This document shows, in pieces, positions 1-11,064 of a stretch of 64,000 nt of DNA. The DNA is from Drosophila pseudoobscura (Eukaryota > Arthropoda > Insecta > Diptera > Drosophilidae). A program made the translations under genes and the position numbers. The notes beneath the pieces were generated by a model, which had not been told where the DNA came from, did no database searches, and saw only the letters and a list, made by a program, of their open reading frames with translations. Within the stretch, counting starts at the first letter, position 1, and each line of letters begins with the position of its first letter. The stretch spans positions 20,541,501 through 20,605,500 of the forward strand of contig NC_046680.1 in the NCBI RefSeq assembly GCF_009870125.1. The letters are read 5' to 3'.

Positions 1-199
1 CCTCTCTCGGCCATAGAAAAGAGATGAATTGTAGTAGAAAGCAAGAAAATTCAAAATCAAGCTCGTTTTTAAGCAATTTGTTGTTAAAGTATCAATACAC
101 ATATATATAAACGAATGTAGAAAAAACTAAAAGAAGGCCCAAAGAGAAAACTAATGTCTCTCTGTATTGTGCTCTCTCTCTCTCTCTCTCTCTCTTTAG
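1..199 (+). other. mbl: End of a muscleblind intron with (CT)n polypyrimidine tract
   Basis: This is non-coding sequence ending in a long CT dinucleotide run (about 172-195) followed by TTTAG. That is a strong 3' splice acceptor with AG at 198-199. The coding exon begins at 200 and reads in frame as QFSG before the first Met, which matches my memory of the fly Muscleblind sequence upstream of MVPFKRPA. The upstream exons, which carry the first pair of zinc fingers, lie outside the window. Confidence 0.75.
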
Positions 200-2245
200 C
201 AATTCTCTGGAATGGTGCCGTTCAAACGTCCAGCTGGAGAGAAGTCTGGCATTCCAGTGTATCAACCCGGTGCGACTACGTATCAGCAGCTAATGCAGCC
301 CTATGTTCCAGTCTCATGTGAGTATCCCCAACAACAACAACAACAACAACAACAACTACAACAACAACATCAACAACAACCACAACAACAACAACAACAA
401 GTACTACTACAACAACAACAACAACAATTAGCGTTAAGTAGCGCCATAACAACAACAACTACAACAGCAACAACAACAGCCAGTAATAATATTAATAATA
501 ATAACAACAACAACAACAACAACAGCAATAATAACAATAACGCCATTCACGTAAATGCTGTAATTGCTACTGCCATCAATCCATCAATCACAACCGCATC
601 AAACGATCAATCAGCTGCTGCAGCAGATCCCACTAACAAACCCAGTGACGATAGTCACGATAACGATACCGATAACGATAAAGCTGACGACGGTGCTGCT
701 GACGAAAAAGAGAATGATATTCCAAAAGACACTGACGAGCACAATGAAACATCGAAGCCAAACCCAAGTCCCCCCATCGATTGTAATACAACACAGACAA
801 TTGCAACAGCAGCAGCAGCAGCTGCAGCTGCCACAGACTCAGACCCAGACGCACAGGAGACACAGACAGCAGCAGCAGTGGCCACCTCATCCAGTGGCAG
901 CTCTCCCGCCCCCTGTCCAAGCCCACCCACTGACAGCAGCCTGCTGCCCCTGCCGGTGCCCCAGCCGCCCAATGGGGACAATAACAATTACCTGTCCTAT
1001 ATCAATAACAATTTAACCAATGGCCAACGGATCAAGTCCGCCAGTCCGCCCGAAGAGCCGCTCAACGACGAGGCAGACCAGGCCCCAGCAGCAGGTGGGG
1101 CCTCCCTGACCTCGACTCCCCGTGGCTATAGCAAATATAACGGCGATGCCTACCAGAGGGCCAGCAATGCCGCGTACTCCATGAATGGCCACAGCACTGG
1201 GATACTGCCCACGCCCACCAGCACCGCGCCCACAGTGACGTATCAGTCCCAGGCACAGGCACAGGCCCAGGCCCAGGCTCAGGCCCAGGCACAGGCCAGT
1301 ATGCAGCGCATCAACTATGCCATGCCCGCCTACAGCTATGCCAATTTGTACTCGCCCTACAACAGCGGCACCTCCTCCATCGTGAGCATCGCCGGCAACA
1401 CGCCCTCCTATGTCCAGGCCCAGATGCAGCAGCAGCAGCAGCAACACCAGCAGCACCAGCAGCAGCAGCAGGCCCAAGCGCAGGCCCAGGCCCAGGCCCA
1501 GGCTCAGGCACAAGCGGCCTATGCTCAGCAGGCTTATGCCGCATATGCGGCCGCTGCAGGACTCACGCACACACAGCCCACGGCAGCCGCTGGCGGCTAC
1601 TATGCCGATCCCGCTGCCCTGGCCAAGGAGGTGGCCCAAAAGAACTACGCCCTCAAGGTGGCCAGTGCCGCATCGGCGGCGGCGGGCAAGTCGGGATCCC
1701 ACTCGGCGGCCGCCTACACAGGCATGACCCTCAACAAGGGATTCGTGGCCGCTGCAGCTGCCCCGCAGCCCGTCCAGGCGCCACAGCCGCAGGCCGTCTC
1801 CATGGCCACCCTGCTGCAGATGCAGGCTCAGGCGCAGGCCCAGGCCCAGGCCCAGGCCCATGCCCAGGCCCAGATGCGGCAGATGGGATCCTTGCCCAAT
1901 TCGGGCATGTCCACGCCCCTGGCGCCTGGCACGCCCCTCCGCTCGGCCAGCGCTGGCGGTGGCCAGGCGCCGCAGTACTTGTCGGGGCCTGCGGCCGCCT
2001 CTGGCGCCCTGCTGCGTGCCCCCTCGCCCATGCAGTATGCCGGAGCCCAGGGCTACTTCTATCCGGGCGTAATGTCCGCTCCGGCCGCAGCCGCCGCCGG
2101 ATATGCCGCGGCCTATGCCATGCCCTCGAGTCAGGCGGCAGCGGCGCAGCAGTATGCTGCAGCAGCAGCAGCAGCTGCCGCCGCTGCGGCCGCCCAGGGG
2201 GGAGCCCCAGGTCTGAATCCCTACAAGAAGATGAAGACGTCCTAA
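200..2245 (+). CDS. mbl: Muscleblind, large terminal coding exon (low-complexity C-terminus)
   Basis: This is the C-terminal part of the RNA-binding splicing regulator Muscleblind (MBNL family), nuclear and cytoplasmic. The exon reads QFSG-MVPFKRPAGEKSGIPVYQP, the segment I recognise as diagnostic for fly Mbl and comparable to the KRPALEK region of vertebrate MBNL. About 680 residues are open to a TAA at 2243-2245. The N-terminal part is conserved-looking. The rest is low complexity: polyGln coded mostly by CAA, polyAsn, an acidic Asp/Glu stretch, repeated Gln-Ala dipeptides (around 1250-1300, 1470-1515 and 1825-1875), then polyAla near the end, closing NPYKKMKTS. No zinc finger is present here; the first CCCH pair must be upstream. 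A good internal donor (CAT then GTGAGT, exon end 317) lies just before the polyGln and would give short isoforms. The Met at 212 is not a true start. Identity is strong; isoform structure is inferred. Confidence 0.88.
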   Translation, partial: QFSGMVPFKRPAGEKSGIPVYQPGATTYQQLMQPYVPVSCEYPQQQQQQQQQLQQQHQQQPQQQQQQVLLQQQQQQLALSSAITTTTTTATTTASNNINNNNNNNNNNSNNNNNAIHVNAVIATAINPSITTASNDQSAAAADPTNKPSDDSHDNDTDNDKADDGAADEKENDIPKDTDEHNETSKPNPSPPIDCNTTQTIATAAAAAAAATDSDPDAQETQTAAAVATSSSGSSPAPCPSPPTDSSLLPLPVPQPPNGDNNNYLSYINNNLTNGQRIKSASPPEEPLNDEADQAPAAGGASLTSTPRGYSKYNGDAYQRASNAAYSMNGHSTGILPTPTSTAPTVTYQSQAQAQAQAQAQAQAQASMQRINYAMPAYSYANLYSPYNSGTSSIVSIAGNTPSYVQAQMQQQQQQHQQHQQQQQAQAQAQAQAQAQAQAAYAQQAYAAYAAAAGLTHTQPTAAAGGYYADPAALAKEVAQKNYALKVASAASAAAGKSGSHSAAAYTGMTLNKGFVAAAAAPQPVQAPQPQAVSMATLLQMQAQAQAQAQAQAHAQAQMRQMGSLPNSGMSTPLAPGTPLRSASAGGGQAPQYLSGPAAASGALLRAPSPMQYAGAQGYFYPGVMSAPAAAAAGYAAAYAMPSSQAAAAQQYAAAAAAAAAAAAAQGGAPGLNPYKKMKTS
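317..323 (+). promoter_or_regulatory. mbl: Internal alternative 5' splice site in the mbl exon
   Basis: The sequence CTCAT followed by GTGAGTAT gives a near-consensus donor with GT at 318-319, right after the codons for YVPVS. Cutting here leaves one base of the next codon (phase 1) and removes the whole low-complexity C-terminus. It is in a position to be the common donor for the downstream alternative terminal exons described separately. Fly mbl is known to make isoforms with different C-termini; use of this exact donor is my inference. Confidence 0.55.
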
Positions 2246-3925
2246 AAAGGGACCCCCACGCCCCCCGCCCCCCCCACACAAGACACAACTGTACTTAAAA
2301 GCTCTCCCGTCACACATCGGAGACGTGAGAAATATGTGCCTCAGAAGTAGAACGATTAGACTTTAGTTTTTAGACCCCCCCACGCCCCCCACGCCCCTCA
2401 TCACACACGATCGCGCACAAGAAGGCTTTGAAAAAGCTCTCCCACCCCTCCCCACTAACACAAGCGCGCATGCTGCCCTGCCCCCTGGCCACCGCCCCCC
2501 TCGTACTAACACAAATGCCGCGCAGCTTGCAACGAACGAAAACTCTTTTGCCATTAAGTTATTAACGAAAGGAAACACAAACCTCACTGTGGACTTGTAA
2601 GACAACGAAGAAGAGAAGCTTTCGAAAAGCTTTCAGAGAGCAGAGACACACGACAGGAAGAAGAAGAAGACGAAGATGATGATAGATTTACTTAAGTTCC
2701 TTCTCTGGTTAGAAATTAGTCAAACGCTAAACAGAAACAAAAGAAGATAAGAATAGGGAGATCGGCGAAAGGCAATGTGATAGCACCCCCCCCTCCCCCC
2801 CGCCAGCACACCAAACAAAGGCGAAAAAATCAATCCCAGCTGCTGCTGCTGCTGATCTGCTGTTGCTGTTGCAGTCGCACTCACTCACGCCAGAATGAGC
2901 GCTCTCGATGAGCTGGCTCTCCGAAAGCTCTATACAGATCCGCCTGCTGCTGCTGCTGCTGTTGCTGTTGCAGTCGCACCCGCATAAATGCAGTAACCGT
3001 TCCTCTATTGCTCTTCACCCCGTCATCTCTTGAGCGCGCTCTCGCTATCGCTGTCTCTCCTTAAATGTTTACATAGATAGCGGCCATAAATATCGTGAAT
3101 GCTGTTGTAATTGTTTTAATTAAATTGTTGAGCAACGAGAGAATTGTGCATAACGTAACGGAATATTGTCTAGTTATATAGAAATACTACTACTTATACG
3201 ATATACATACATCATAGCTGTACGTGCTGTATGCTGCTACTATCTACTATATTTATACACACCCCCACAGCCCACAGCCCACACCCCACACCCCACACCC
3301 CACACACTCTGTACTCTTCTAACACACACACACACACACACGCTCATCCGCTCATACACCCATACACCCATACAGACTCTGTAAGAGAAGAAAGAACGAT
3401 CTGTAATCGTATATTTAAAGCCTCACTAAACCACAGATATCACTCTCTAACACACACACACACACACACACACCACGCACACTCTTAAGCCACCCTTCAA
3501 AATTAATTAATTCATTAATCAACATTATGTTTTTCAAAAATTTAAACCCAAAAAAAGAAGTATGTAAAACTTTTCTTTTTCATTTTCGTTCACACACACC
3601 CACACACACACACACACCTTATCGCTATCTTTCAATGTATTTGTAAATGTTTGTTCTTTCTGTAATCAAATGTTAAAAAGAATAAAATCATTGGCAAACA
3701 GAATTAAGTTTTTTTAAGTTAGATCTCTCGTGTGATTATCAGTTTATCAGTTTCTCTCCCTCGCTCTCTATCTCTCTTCTTTACATATGTAATTTTTATG
3801 TTTTATTTATATATATTTTATGTAAAAGAAACCAGTTTTTAATGTAGTTATTACATAAATAATTTATTAAGAAAAACAAAAAACAAAAAATAGAAAATAA
3901 ATTTTTTGCCACTGACTTGCGCGCA
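2246..3925 (+). other. mbl: 3' UTR of the mbl isoform ending at 2245
   Basis: This is the non-coding continuation of the terminal exon. It is rich in C-runs, (CA)n and (CT)n. Two nearly identical YGCU-rich blocks (about 2839-2880 and 2942-2982) end in the same GTTGCAGTCGCAC-type sequence. Candidate poly(A) signals AATAAA are at 3681-3686 and 3896-3901. The UTR could extend further, since AT-rich sequence with more weak signals continues. No coding potential beyond repeat-driven open frames is seen. Confidence 0.55.
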
Positions 3926-6900
3926 CTCACCTAAGTCTTAGACACACACGCCCCACCAGCACCCCACAGCCCACAAAAAAAAAAAAGAAACATCCTTACA
4001 TTATGTTATGATAAATACTATAATCTCTGTCTCTCTCTCTCTCTCTCTGTAAAATTGTTCTTAATTGAAGTAATTCTAAACAGATTTTTAATGTGTTTTT
4101 GCCACTAATTCTTATCCTAATTCTAATTCTAATTTATAGTTTCGATAGTTTTTATTAATGTTTTATTTGAAATATATATCGTGTTTTTATCTATCAAACA
4201 ACAACAACAACAAATATATATCCTATTCTGTGTGTTGGTATTCGACTTTATTCGATTTGATTTAGTTTTTCCGTTGTGCCGCTTTTCTCATTCATTCCAA
4301 CCCTTTAAGTACTACGATATATCCGGAATAAAACCAAGAAAAACCACCCCCTCCACAAGCACACACATACAGAGACACACACACACACACACTTGCGCTT
4401 AACGGCAGAGCAGCACTCGTATACACGCCCCACGCCCCCTAGAGCTTTCCCCCCACCCCTCCTGAACCTTTTTCATCATCTTCTTACATCTGTATATGTT
4501 TTAGCTCTTAGTATAATGGCAATGGCAAGCAAAATGAGTACGCTAACGGTAGAGAGATCTATATATCTACATATATATCTACATATATAATAGTTGTAAA
4601 CCTCTGAGCAATATATATCGTACCATATTTATCTGTATCTGAATGTATGCCTATGTGGGCCAGCTAATTGCTTGGCTTATTCAAACTATACTCGATAAGA
4701 ACGATGCTTAAACATGCAGCGAGACTGTACTCCTATATCTATGTATGTCTTATATCCTCTATATGTATGTCTTGCCTAACATTTACTATACATACTATAT
4801 ATATATATACATATACATATGTATGTGTGTTGTACCCAACAGAAAACTAACAGCAAGAACACAATCTCCACTGCATGGCGCAAAGATAATACAGATAACA
4901 AATGACATGCATTCCAGAATCTAAGACATATTTTACTCCGCTTAAGCACCCAAAAATAGAGCCCCCCACACACACACACACACACACAAGAACTGCTTCA
5001 ATTACAAAATACAATATAGAAGTACCGTTAAAACGAGAAGAATACAAATACAAAGACTAGGGATAAGCGAGGACTTTTTGCTGAATTACAGAAACCACAT
5101 TTAGAGGCTTCTTCTTTTTTTTTAGATCTTGTTTTCTCTCGATAGACAAAAGTACAGTACCGTCCAAAACGTAGCAAAACGTAGTTTATTGGCGCACTCT
5201 CTCTCTCTCTCCATTTATTTTTATTTATTTGTAGCACACATACACTGAGAGAAACACTAAACGATTTAGAGTAATTTCTGCTTTCATCATCGACCACAAA
5301 TGTGAGAAAAAACAAGAGAAAAAACATATATATATGGCAGATATAAAAATGCATGTTGCATAAGAAGAAGAAGAAGAAGAACAAAACGATGTTTATCGAA
5401 CAAATTGAATTCATGACATATTTAACCAGACATGCATACATATATAATGTATACACACGCCTATAAACAAGCAATAAACACACACACAGACACACAACCA
5501 CACACAAACACACACACACACACCTATGAATATATGTTATATGTATGTGCTAACATTAGTCGTACGATTATAAAAGGAAAACAAACAAAACAAAAAAAAA
5601 ACAAATTATATTGAAATTATATTATATACGTTTTATTGTAAAAACCGTAAAAAACAACTTGTTGGCTTCTTTTACTTGAACATCGAACCTTGAACCTCGA
5701 ACCTTGAACCTTGGAAAGTGATCGAAAAAAAAAAAACAACCGAAACTAACATTCTCCGTTTCTCTCTCTCTCTCTCTCTGTGTCTCACCCACTACTAATC
5801 CATTAAAAAAACAACTGTTTTGCCGTGTGTTGTCTCTCTCTCTCTCTCTCTCTCTCTAACTGTTTAATATATAGTTTATTATTTATTCCTAAGTTGGTAT
5901 TACTCATTTTGCTCACGTGCGAGGCCGCCAAAAATACTTGTACTTTTCTTACGCTTCTTTTACATTTAACAATCCTCAGCTCTCAATGTGTGCTCTCTGC
6001 TCTGCTCGACCATATATCCACACACACACACCACTTTAGCCACCTCTTTTATCCTTTTGGTAGAAACACACTTTTTGCCAGAGAAATATTACTGTATGGC
6101 TTAATAAACCCGAAGATACTCTCTAGAGTTAAGCGCTTTTTGTAATGTTTTCAAAGAAAATGCTTCGAATAATTTATGTATCATTTCCGCGTGCCTATTA
6201 AATACTCTGATTTTGGTTTCAAGGCCCCGAAAATACTCAGGAAAATAGATCTTATGGAATAGTTGGAGTTTGGCATTTTTACGAACAAAGTTCGGAACAT
6301 TTTCCATGTTCAAAGAGGAGGGAATAAGCCTTAGCCTCTAGCCTATTCGGTTCTGCCTTTAAAACTTTAAGAACAAGTAGTTCTTCCTCTCTCTTTTCAC
6401 TGGATTTCCCACAATAACAGAAGTGGAATGTCCAATAGTCACGGCAAGAGTTTAAAGTGCTCTCCGCCCAGATTTGGGCCCCTTTTCAGGACCTCCAAAG
6501 GTCTCAAAATATACCCAATGATCCAAGTTTCCCTCGAAGCCTTTTCTTTGGCCTCATTGCAAAAATCAAGTACAGTAGTAGCTCTGTCTCTCTCTCTCTC
6601 TCTCTCTCTGCTGTCGATCGCTGGATGATGTTTTTGCGGCGAGAAGTATTTATTTTGATTTTTTAATGAGTTTCGATTCGATTTTCTTGATTCGTTTGTT
6701 GTGTAATTTTTCAGCATGTGCTCAATGAAAAAAAAACCAGAACTTTTTTGTAGCAAGTATTCTACCGATTTGAACATGAGTATGATGTGTATTGAAACCA
6801 GTGGCTGTATCTTTCCATCCTCTATATATACGCATCTTTCTCTCTCTGTATCGCTCGCTCTCGCTCTCGTACTCGCTCTCTGCCTCGCTCTCACCCACGC

Positions 6901-8080
6901 GAGGGAGAACGATATATCTACATACATAAGTATATATGTAATACATACATTCCGTTTTGCTCACACACATAAGTATATAACTCTCGAGTATGGCTTCTGC
7001 TCAAGTGGCATGTGGTATGGTAAGCGCACTCCTAAGGTAAGCTGGTGCACCTGCCCCCCGCCCCCCGCCCCCCTACACCCTGATTCCCGCTATATATAGT
7101 ATATATACATATATAGAGTGCAATCATATATACATACATAGATGCTAAGTATGTCTAATAACATTTTGTTTTTCGTAGATTCTCGTTTGTCGTTTAACAG
7201 CTTCGATCGGAGATTGATGTACGATTTTCCTAGCCCAAAAACACACACAAACAAACAAACACACACACACACATACATACACACACATAAGAAATATGTT
7301 ATTAACATGTGTCCTATTTTTTTTTTTGTGTTGTTTTGTATTTTTTAACTGACTTTTTCTTTCTTTTTTTCGCCACAGCAGGATGTGAGAAAAATGTAAC
7401 ACACACACACACACACACATACACACATAAAACACACATATTTAGATAATTTTTGTAGTGGCAAAAAGTGCTTTCTAGGTTGAAGTTTTGCTTTGTGGAA
7501 GCGACACACGTGCGAGAAATGCTTGAGAACGACAACATCTAATATATATCGTATCGTATCGTATCGTACAACTGCTTCAACTTTTGCCCGTGCTGGAAGA
7601 TCAAGAACAAATACATATATATATATAGTCCCATAATACTCACACTCACACACACACACACAGACACACAGACAGGCAAAGTGGTAAACCTCCCTCCACC
7701 GAAGAAAGTTTATCCAAGTTTTCTCTTTTCAATATCGTATATCTATCTATCTATCTATGAGATTTTATTGACTTTTGCAGGCTTGTTTGTATTGTATTTA
7801 GTAAGTATTTGCATTATTATTCTCTGTGTGTGATGTCCCTGCTCCCTGCCACGCCCCCTTTTGGCTCATTTACAGTGCTTTTGGCTACAGTTTGAAATGC
7901 GCTTCGAATTGCTGCTGGCGCATATACATATATATTTATTTAAATACTTTTAATGCCTTGTTTTTATTTCAGAGTGTTTTTTTTTTTCAGTTTTGCTGCT
8001 TGCAACCGGCTTTAGTCTCCTGCTTCATTTTCGTTGTTTGTACTTGTTTTTCTTTTCTCTAATTACCTTTTTATTTGCAG
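3926..8080 (+). other. mbl: mbl UTR or intron, AT-rich with CA/CT repeats
   Basis: I see no gene here. The stretch is composed of A- and T-runs, (CA)n, (CT)n and TATA-type repeats. It carries several splice-like signals: possible donors near 7020 and 7036 (GTAAGC), and an acceptor/donor pair that would bound a 20-base exon at 7781-7800. It is most simply the long extended 3' UTR or the intron between the two mbl terminal regions. Short open frames, for example around CA repeats, are compositional. Confidence 0.5.
7781..7800 (+). other. mbl: Possible 20-base mbl microexon
   Basis: An acceptor ACTTTTGCAG ends at 7780 and a perfect GTAAGT donor starts at 7801. They enclose exactly 20 bases. Joined to the internal donor at 317 (phase 1), this reads six complete codons after the split codon and leaves phase 0. 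Phase 0 is the phase needed to read the exon at 11065 as a zinc finger. This is pure splice-grammar inference with no conservation data. Confidence 0.2.
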
Positions 8081-8463
8081 CGTGAATCTAACTCTGCCGC
8101 TAACCTGGCTTTTACATACATATTTCCTGCTATTGCCACCCCTCCCCGCCCCCGACCCCGCCCCCGCCAAAGAGTATGCTACTGTTTTATAATTTGCCTG
8201 CTGCTTTGCCCACTCCGCGGACTGTCCATAATCCTCGATAGTTTTAAGTGCCACCTGCCGCCTTTGTTGCAACAACAAACAACAAGCCGCACGAACCGAA
8301 GGCAAACAGTTAATTACGTACAGGCCAAGGATGGCATGTTAACATTTATTAATTCGTGTCCTTCTGCGCACCCCAGGATACTATTTGTTCTTGCCCCCAG
8401 TCGTGTGTGTGGCTTGTTGTTTCGCCAGCCTAATTTTAAGACTTTAAATAATGCAAATATTTA
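8081..8463 (+). other. mbl: Possible alternative mbl exon after a strong acceptor
   Basis: A strong pyrimidine tract followed by TTATTTGCAG ends at 8080. From 8081 one frame is open to about 8463 (begins RESNSAANLAFTYIF, then a Pro/Arg repeat). Joined to the internal donor at 317, the frame instead closes at once (Ser then TGA), giving a short isoform. Which frame is used, if any, cannot be told from sequence alone. The later part of the open frame looks non-coding. Confidence 0.25.
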
Positions 8464-8789
8464 AGAAAAGAAAAAACAACTAATTTATTTTCATTTCTTC
8501 AATGGATTTTATACACACAGAATATTCATTTTTCAATCATTTTTCTACCTCTTTTTTACATGCTAACACACACATGCGCCAAAAATATAAACAAATATAA
8601 ACAATTCTCTCACATTTTTTTGCATGAAACAAAATATTGACATATATTTAATTTATCAATAACTGCAATCACGCACGGAATTTTGGATTGAAATGCTGCA
8701 TGGAAAACCAAAACGAAACTAAAAACAAAAACCAAAAAAATAAAAACCCCAAATTTAAAACCGATTATGTGTTTTGTTCTCTTGCACCA

Positions 8790-8826
<37 letters not shown>

Positions 8827-9439
8827 GCATATTTTGTGTTTGTGTGTGTGCTGCCATATACCATATATAAATATTTATCATTGCGTTTTGCGGCATGTTT
8901 TTCGGCTTTATGATACAATAATACAATCATGGCTGAATAGCAAATCAGAAAATACCCCTCAACGCCTCCTGTGTCATCTACACGGATGCCAGTGGACAGG
9001 TACAGGCCTAGCCCGCCCCCCCGCCCCCACATTCCCGCCTGCCGATTGTTAATCTTAAGAACCACGCCCCCCCCCACCGTCAAGGAAATAAAACACAAAC
9101 TGGGAGCAGCAGCAAGTAGAAGCCAAGAAAGTGTAGCTGTATGTCCATCCTTCGTGTTAATCAAATTAAAAGCTCGGCGGCCGCTCCCTCTGCCGGCGGC
9201 AGAAGCCACTGCCAAAGGCGTTGCCCAGTGACGTTGGACGTTGGACGTTGAGGATGATGTCAGGAGGCACACCTCTGTGTCATAGCTGTTAGCGCAGTTG
9301 TTAAACAAACACACAAACAAACACACACCTGACACACACACACGCTGACACACACACTCGTCATCGACAGAGCTCTACTCCTTTACTGTATATGTATATA
9401 TGTATTGTATGTATATGTATCTGTGTATTCTCTCCATAG

Positions 9440-9509
9440 CCCAACCGGAACGGGGCGTCTTGTACACTCAGAGTCCGATGCTAATGAACGGCACCTTTTA
9501 CATAATTAG
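9440..9509 (+). other. mbl: Possible alternative mbl exon (QPERGVLYTQSPM...)
   Basis: The sequence TCTCTCCATAG gives an acceptor ending at 9439, and AG then GTATGA gives a weaker donor after 9509. Joined to the internal donor at 317, the frame reads S-QPERGVLYTQSPMLMNGTFY, which looks protein-like, and it would stay open past the donor to about 9618. I regard it as a candidate alternative C-terminus of Muscleblind. The evidence is phase match plus coding appearance only. Confidence 0.3.
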
Positions 9510-10012
9510 GTATGAAAGAGGTCGAGTCCGAACCCAAACACTCCCCTCCCCCACCGCCCACTCCTTCTGCTCGTCTCTGTGCGTGCTGTTTCGGCTTCGG
9601 CTTGGCGCAAGCTTTTAAGCTTTAGCTTTAGCTTTTCGTGTGCATCGATCGTCCTCTCTTCGATTTTGATTTTTGCCTGCTCCTCTCTCTCTCTCTCTCT
9701 CGCAAACCCTTTTGCTCTGCCTTCCAAGCGAAGTTCGACTTTCGACTTTCGAATTTCGAATTCTCGACTTGCAGTTTTTCGGCTTTCGGCTGCTTTCGTT
9801 ATTGTTTTCCCTCTCTCTCTCTCTCTTTGTGAGGCTTGAAATTTCTTTTTGGCTTTCGGCAGCTTTGGTTTTTGTTTCCTCTCTGTCTCTGTCTCTGTCG
9901 CACTCGCAGCCCTGACATAATGATGGTAAAGAAAAATTAACCCAACGTATGTAATACGTTCTCTCTCTTTCTTTTTTTTCTCCTTTCTCTCTCTTTTCTC
10001 TTATATTTCTAG

Positions 10013-10068
10013 TGCCGCCTATTAGGATATGTAATTGTTACAGCCTTCTAGTATCGCCCCCCAAGTAG
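10013..10068 (+). other. mbl: Possible short alternative mbl terminal exon
   Basis: A long CT-rich tract (9961-10008) followed by TTTCTAG forms a very strong acceptor ending at 10012. Joined in phase 1 to the donor at 317, it encodes an 18-residue tail (LPPIRICNCYSLLVSPPK) and stops at 10066-10068. Fly mbl is known to have isoforms that differ only in short C-termini. This fits that pattern but was not verified against any transcript. Confidence 0.35.
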
Positions 10069-10559
10069 AACCTAAGATTCAGATCACATTTCTTGTATTT
10101 CCCCCCTCCATTACCGAGTGAGTGAGCAGAACAGAATATAACAAAAAACAACAACAACAACAACAAAAAAACGAGGTTTCTTATAGGCTTTTTATGGGCT
10201 TTTTCCAGCTTTGTCCGGCTTTTCTTGGCTCAGTTTTACATACATAAAAAAAATTAAAAAAAAAATACTTGCTGCTTCCCCGAATGTGTTTTATTTCGTG
10301 GCAAACTTTATTTCTAAGCTCTGCGTTTAAGTTTTCTTTAAGATCCACAAACACACACAAACACCCCCTCATCGCCCCACATCAAGCGCCCCTTACGGCG
10401 GAATCACAAAACCCGTCCAGAGACATTTATTTTCGATTCATTTGCGATGCCATTTTTATGATTTATTTCTACCTTACGCATTTCCTCCTAGAGAACTACA
10501 ATTTCTACAGTATTTAAGTCGAACAGAAAACTAGATTAACATTAAATAAATACCCATGT

Positions 10560-10591
<32 letters not shown>

Positions 10592-10730
10592 AAAACGAAC
10601 CAGTTACAGTTATTATATAGTACCATAAATAGTTAGTTAGTGATATTTAACAACGACTAACATCCGGAACATCCACCAACCCAAAAACCATCAAAGCAAT
10701 TGTAAACCCAAAAAACCAAAAAAAAAAAAG

Positions 10731-11062
10731 TATTTATTATAAAAAAAAAAAAAAAAACCATTAACCATTTTCAAATATTATAACAATATAACTAATTTGT
10801 GCTCTTTTTCTTTTCTTTTTTCTGCTCTTCTCTTTTTTTCGAAACTGAAAAAACCGATGATATATCAAAAAAAAAAACCTATTCCCCGAAAACCCCAAAC
10901 CAAAAACCAACAAAAACAACACAAAAAATTATGTTTGAAAACAAAAAAAAAAAAAAACCTTTATGATTTTCCTCTCAATTCGGTTACCGTTTGCATCCTG
11001 CCATACATATCCCCCCGACACGAAACAAAAACCAACCTCATGTCCTCAAAAATCGATAATCT
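10731..11062 (+). promoter_or_regulatory. mbl: AG exclusion zone upstream of the mbl zinc-finger exon
   Basis: No AG dinucleotide occurs on the + strand between the AG at 10729-10730 and the AG at 11063-11064. A CT-rich tract sits far upstream at about 10798-10840, while the sequence next to the acceptor is only weakly pyrimidine-rich. This is the classic arrangement of a distant branch point, in which the spliceosome scans to the first downstream AG. It supports 11064 as the real acceptor and suggests a regulated exon. Confidence 0.6.
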
Positions 11063-11064
11063 AG

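Noticed and set aside
1013-2317. A 434-residue open frame on the minus strand opposite the mbl exon
   Set aside because: It is the antisense shadow of GC-rich, repeat-biased codons. Its Gly/Leu/Arg-rich product mirrors the Gln-Ala and Ala arrays, and there is no promoter or motif.
3320-9360. Regular CA/CT repeat arrays that superficially look like spaced repeats
   Set aside because: They are microsatellites without unique spacers; this is not a CRISPR array and the genome is eukaryotic.
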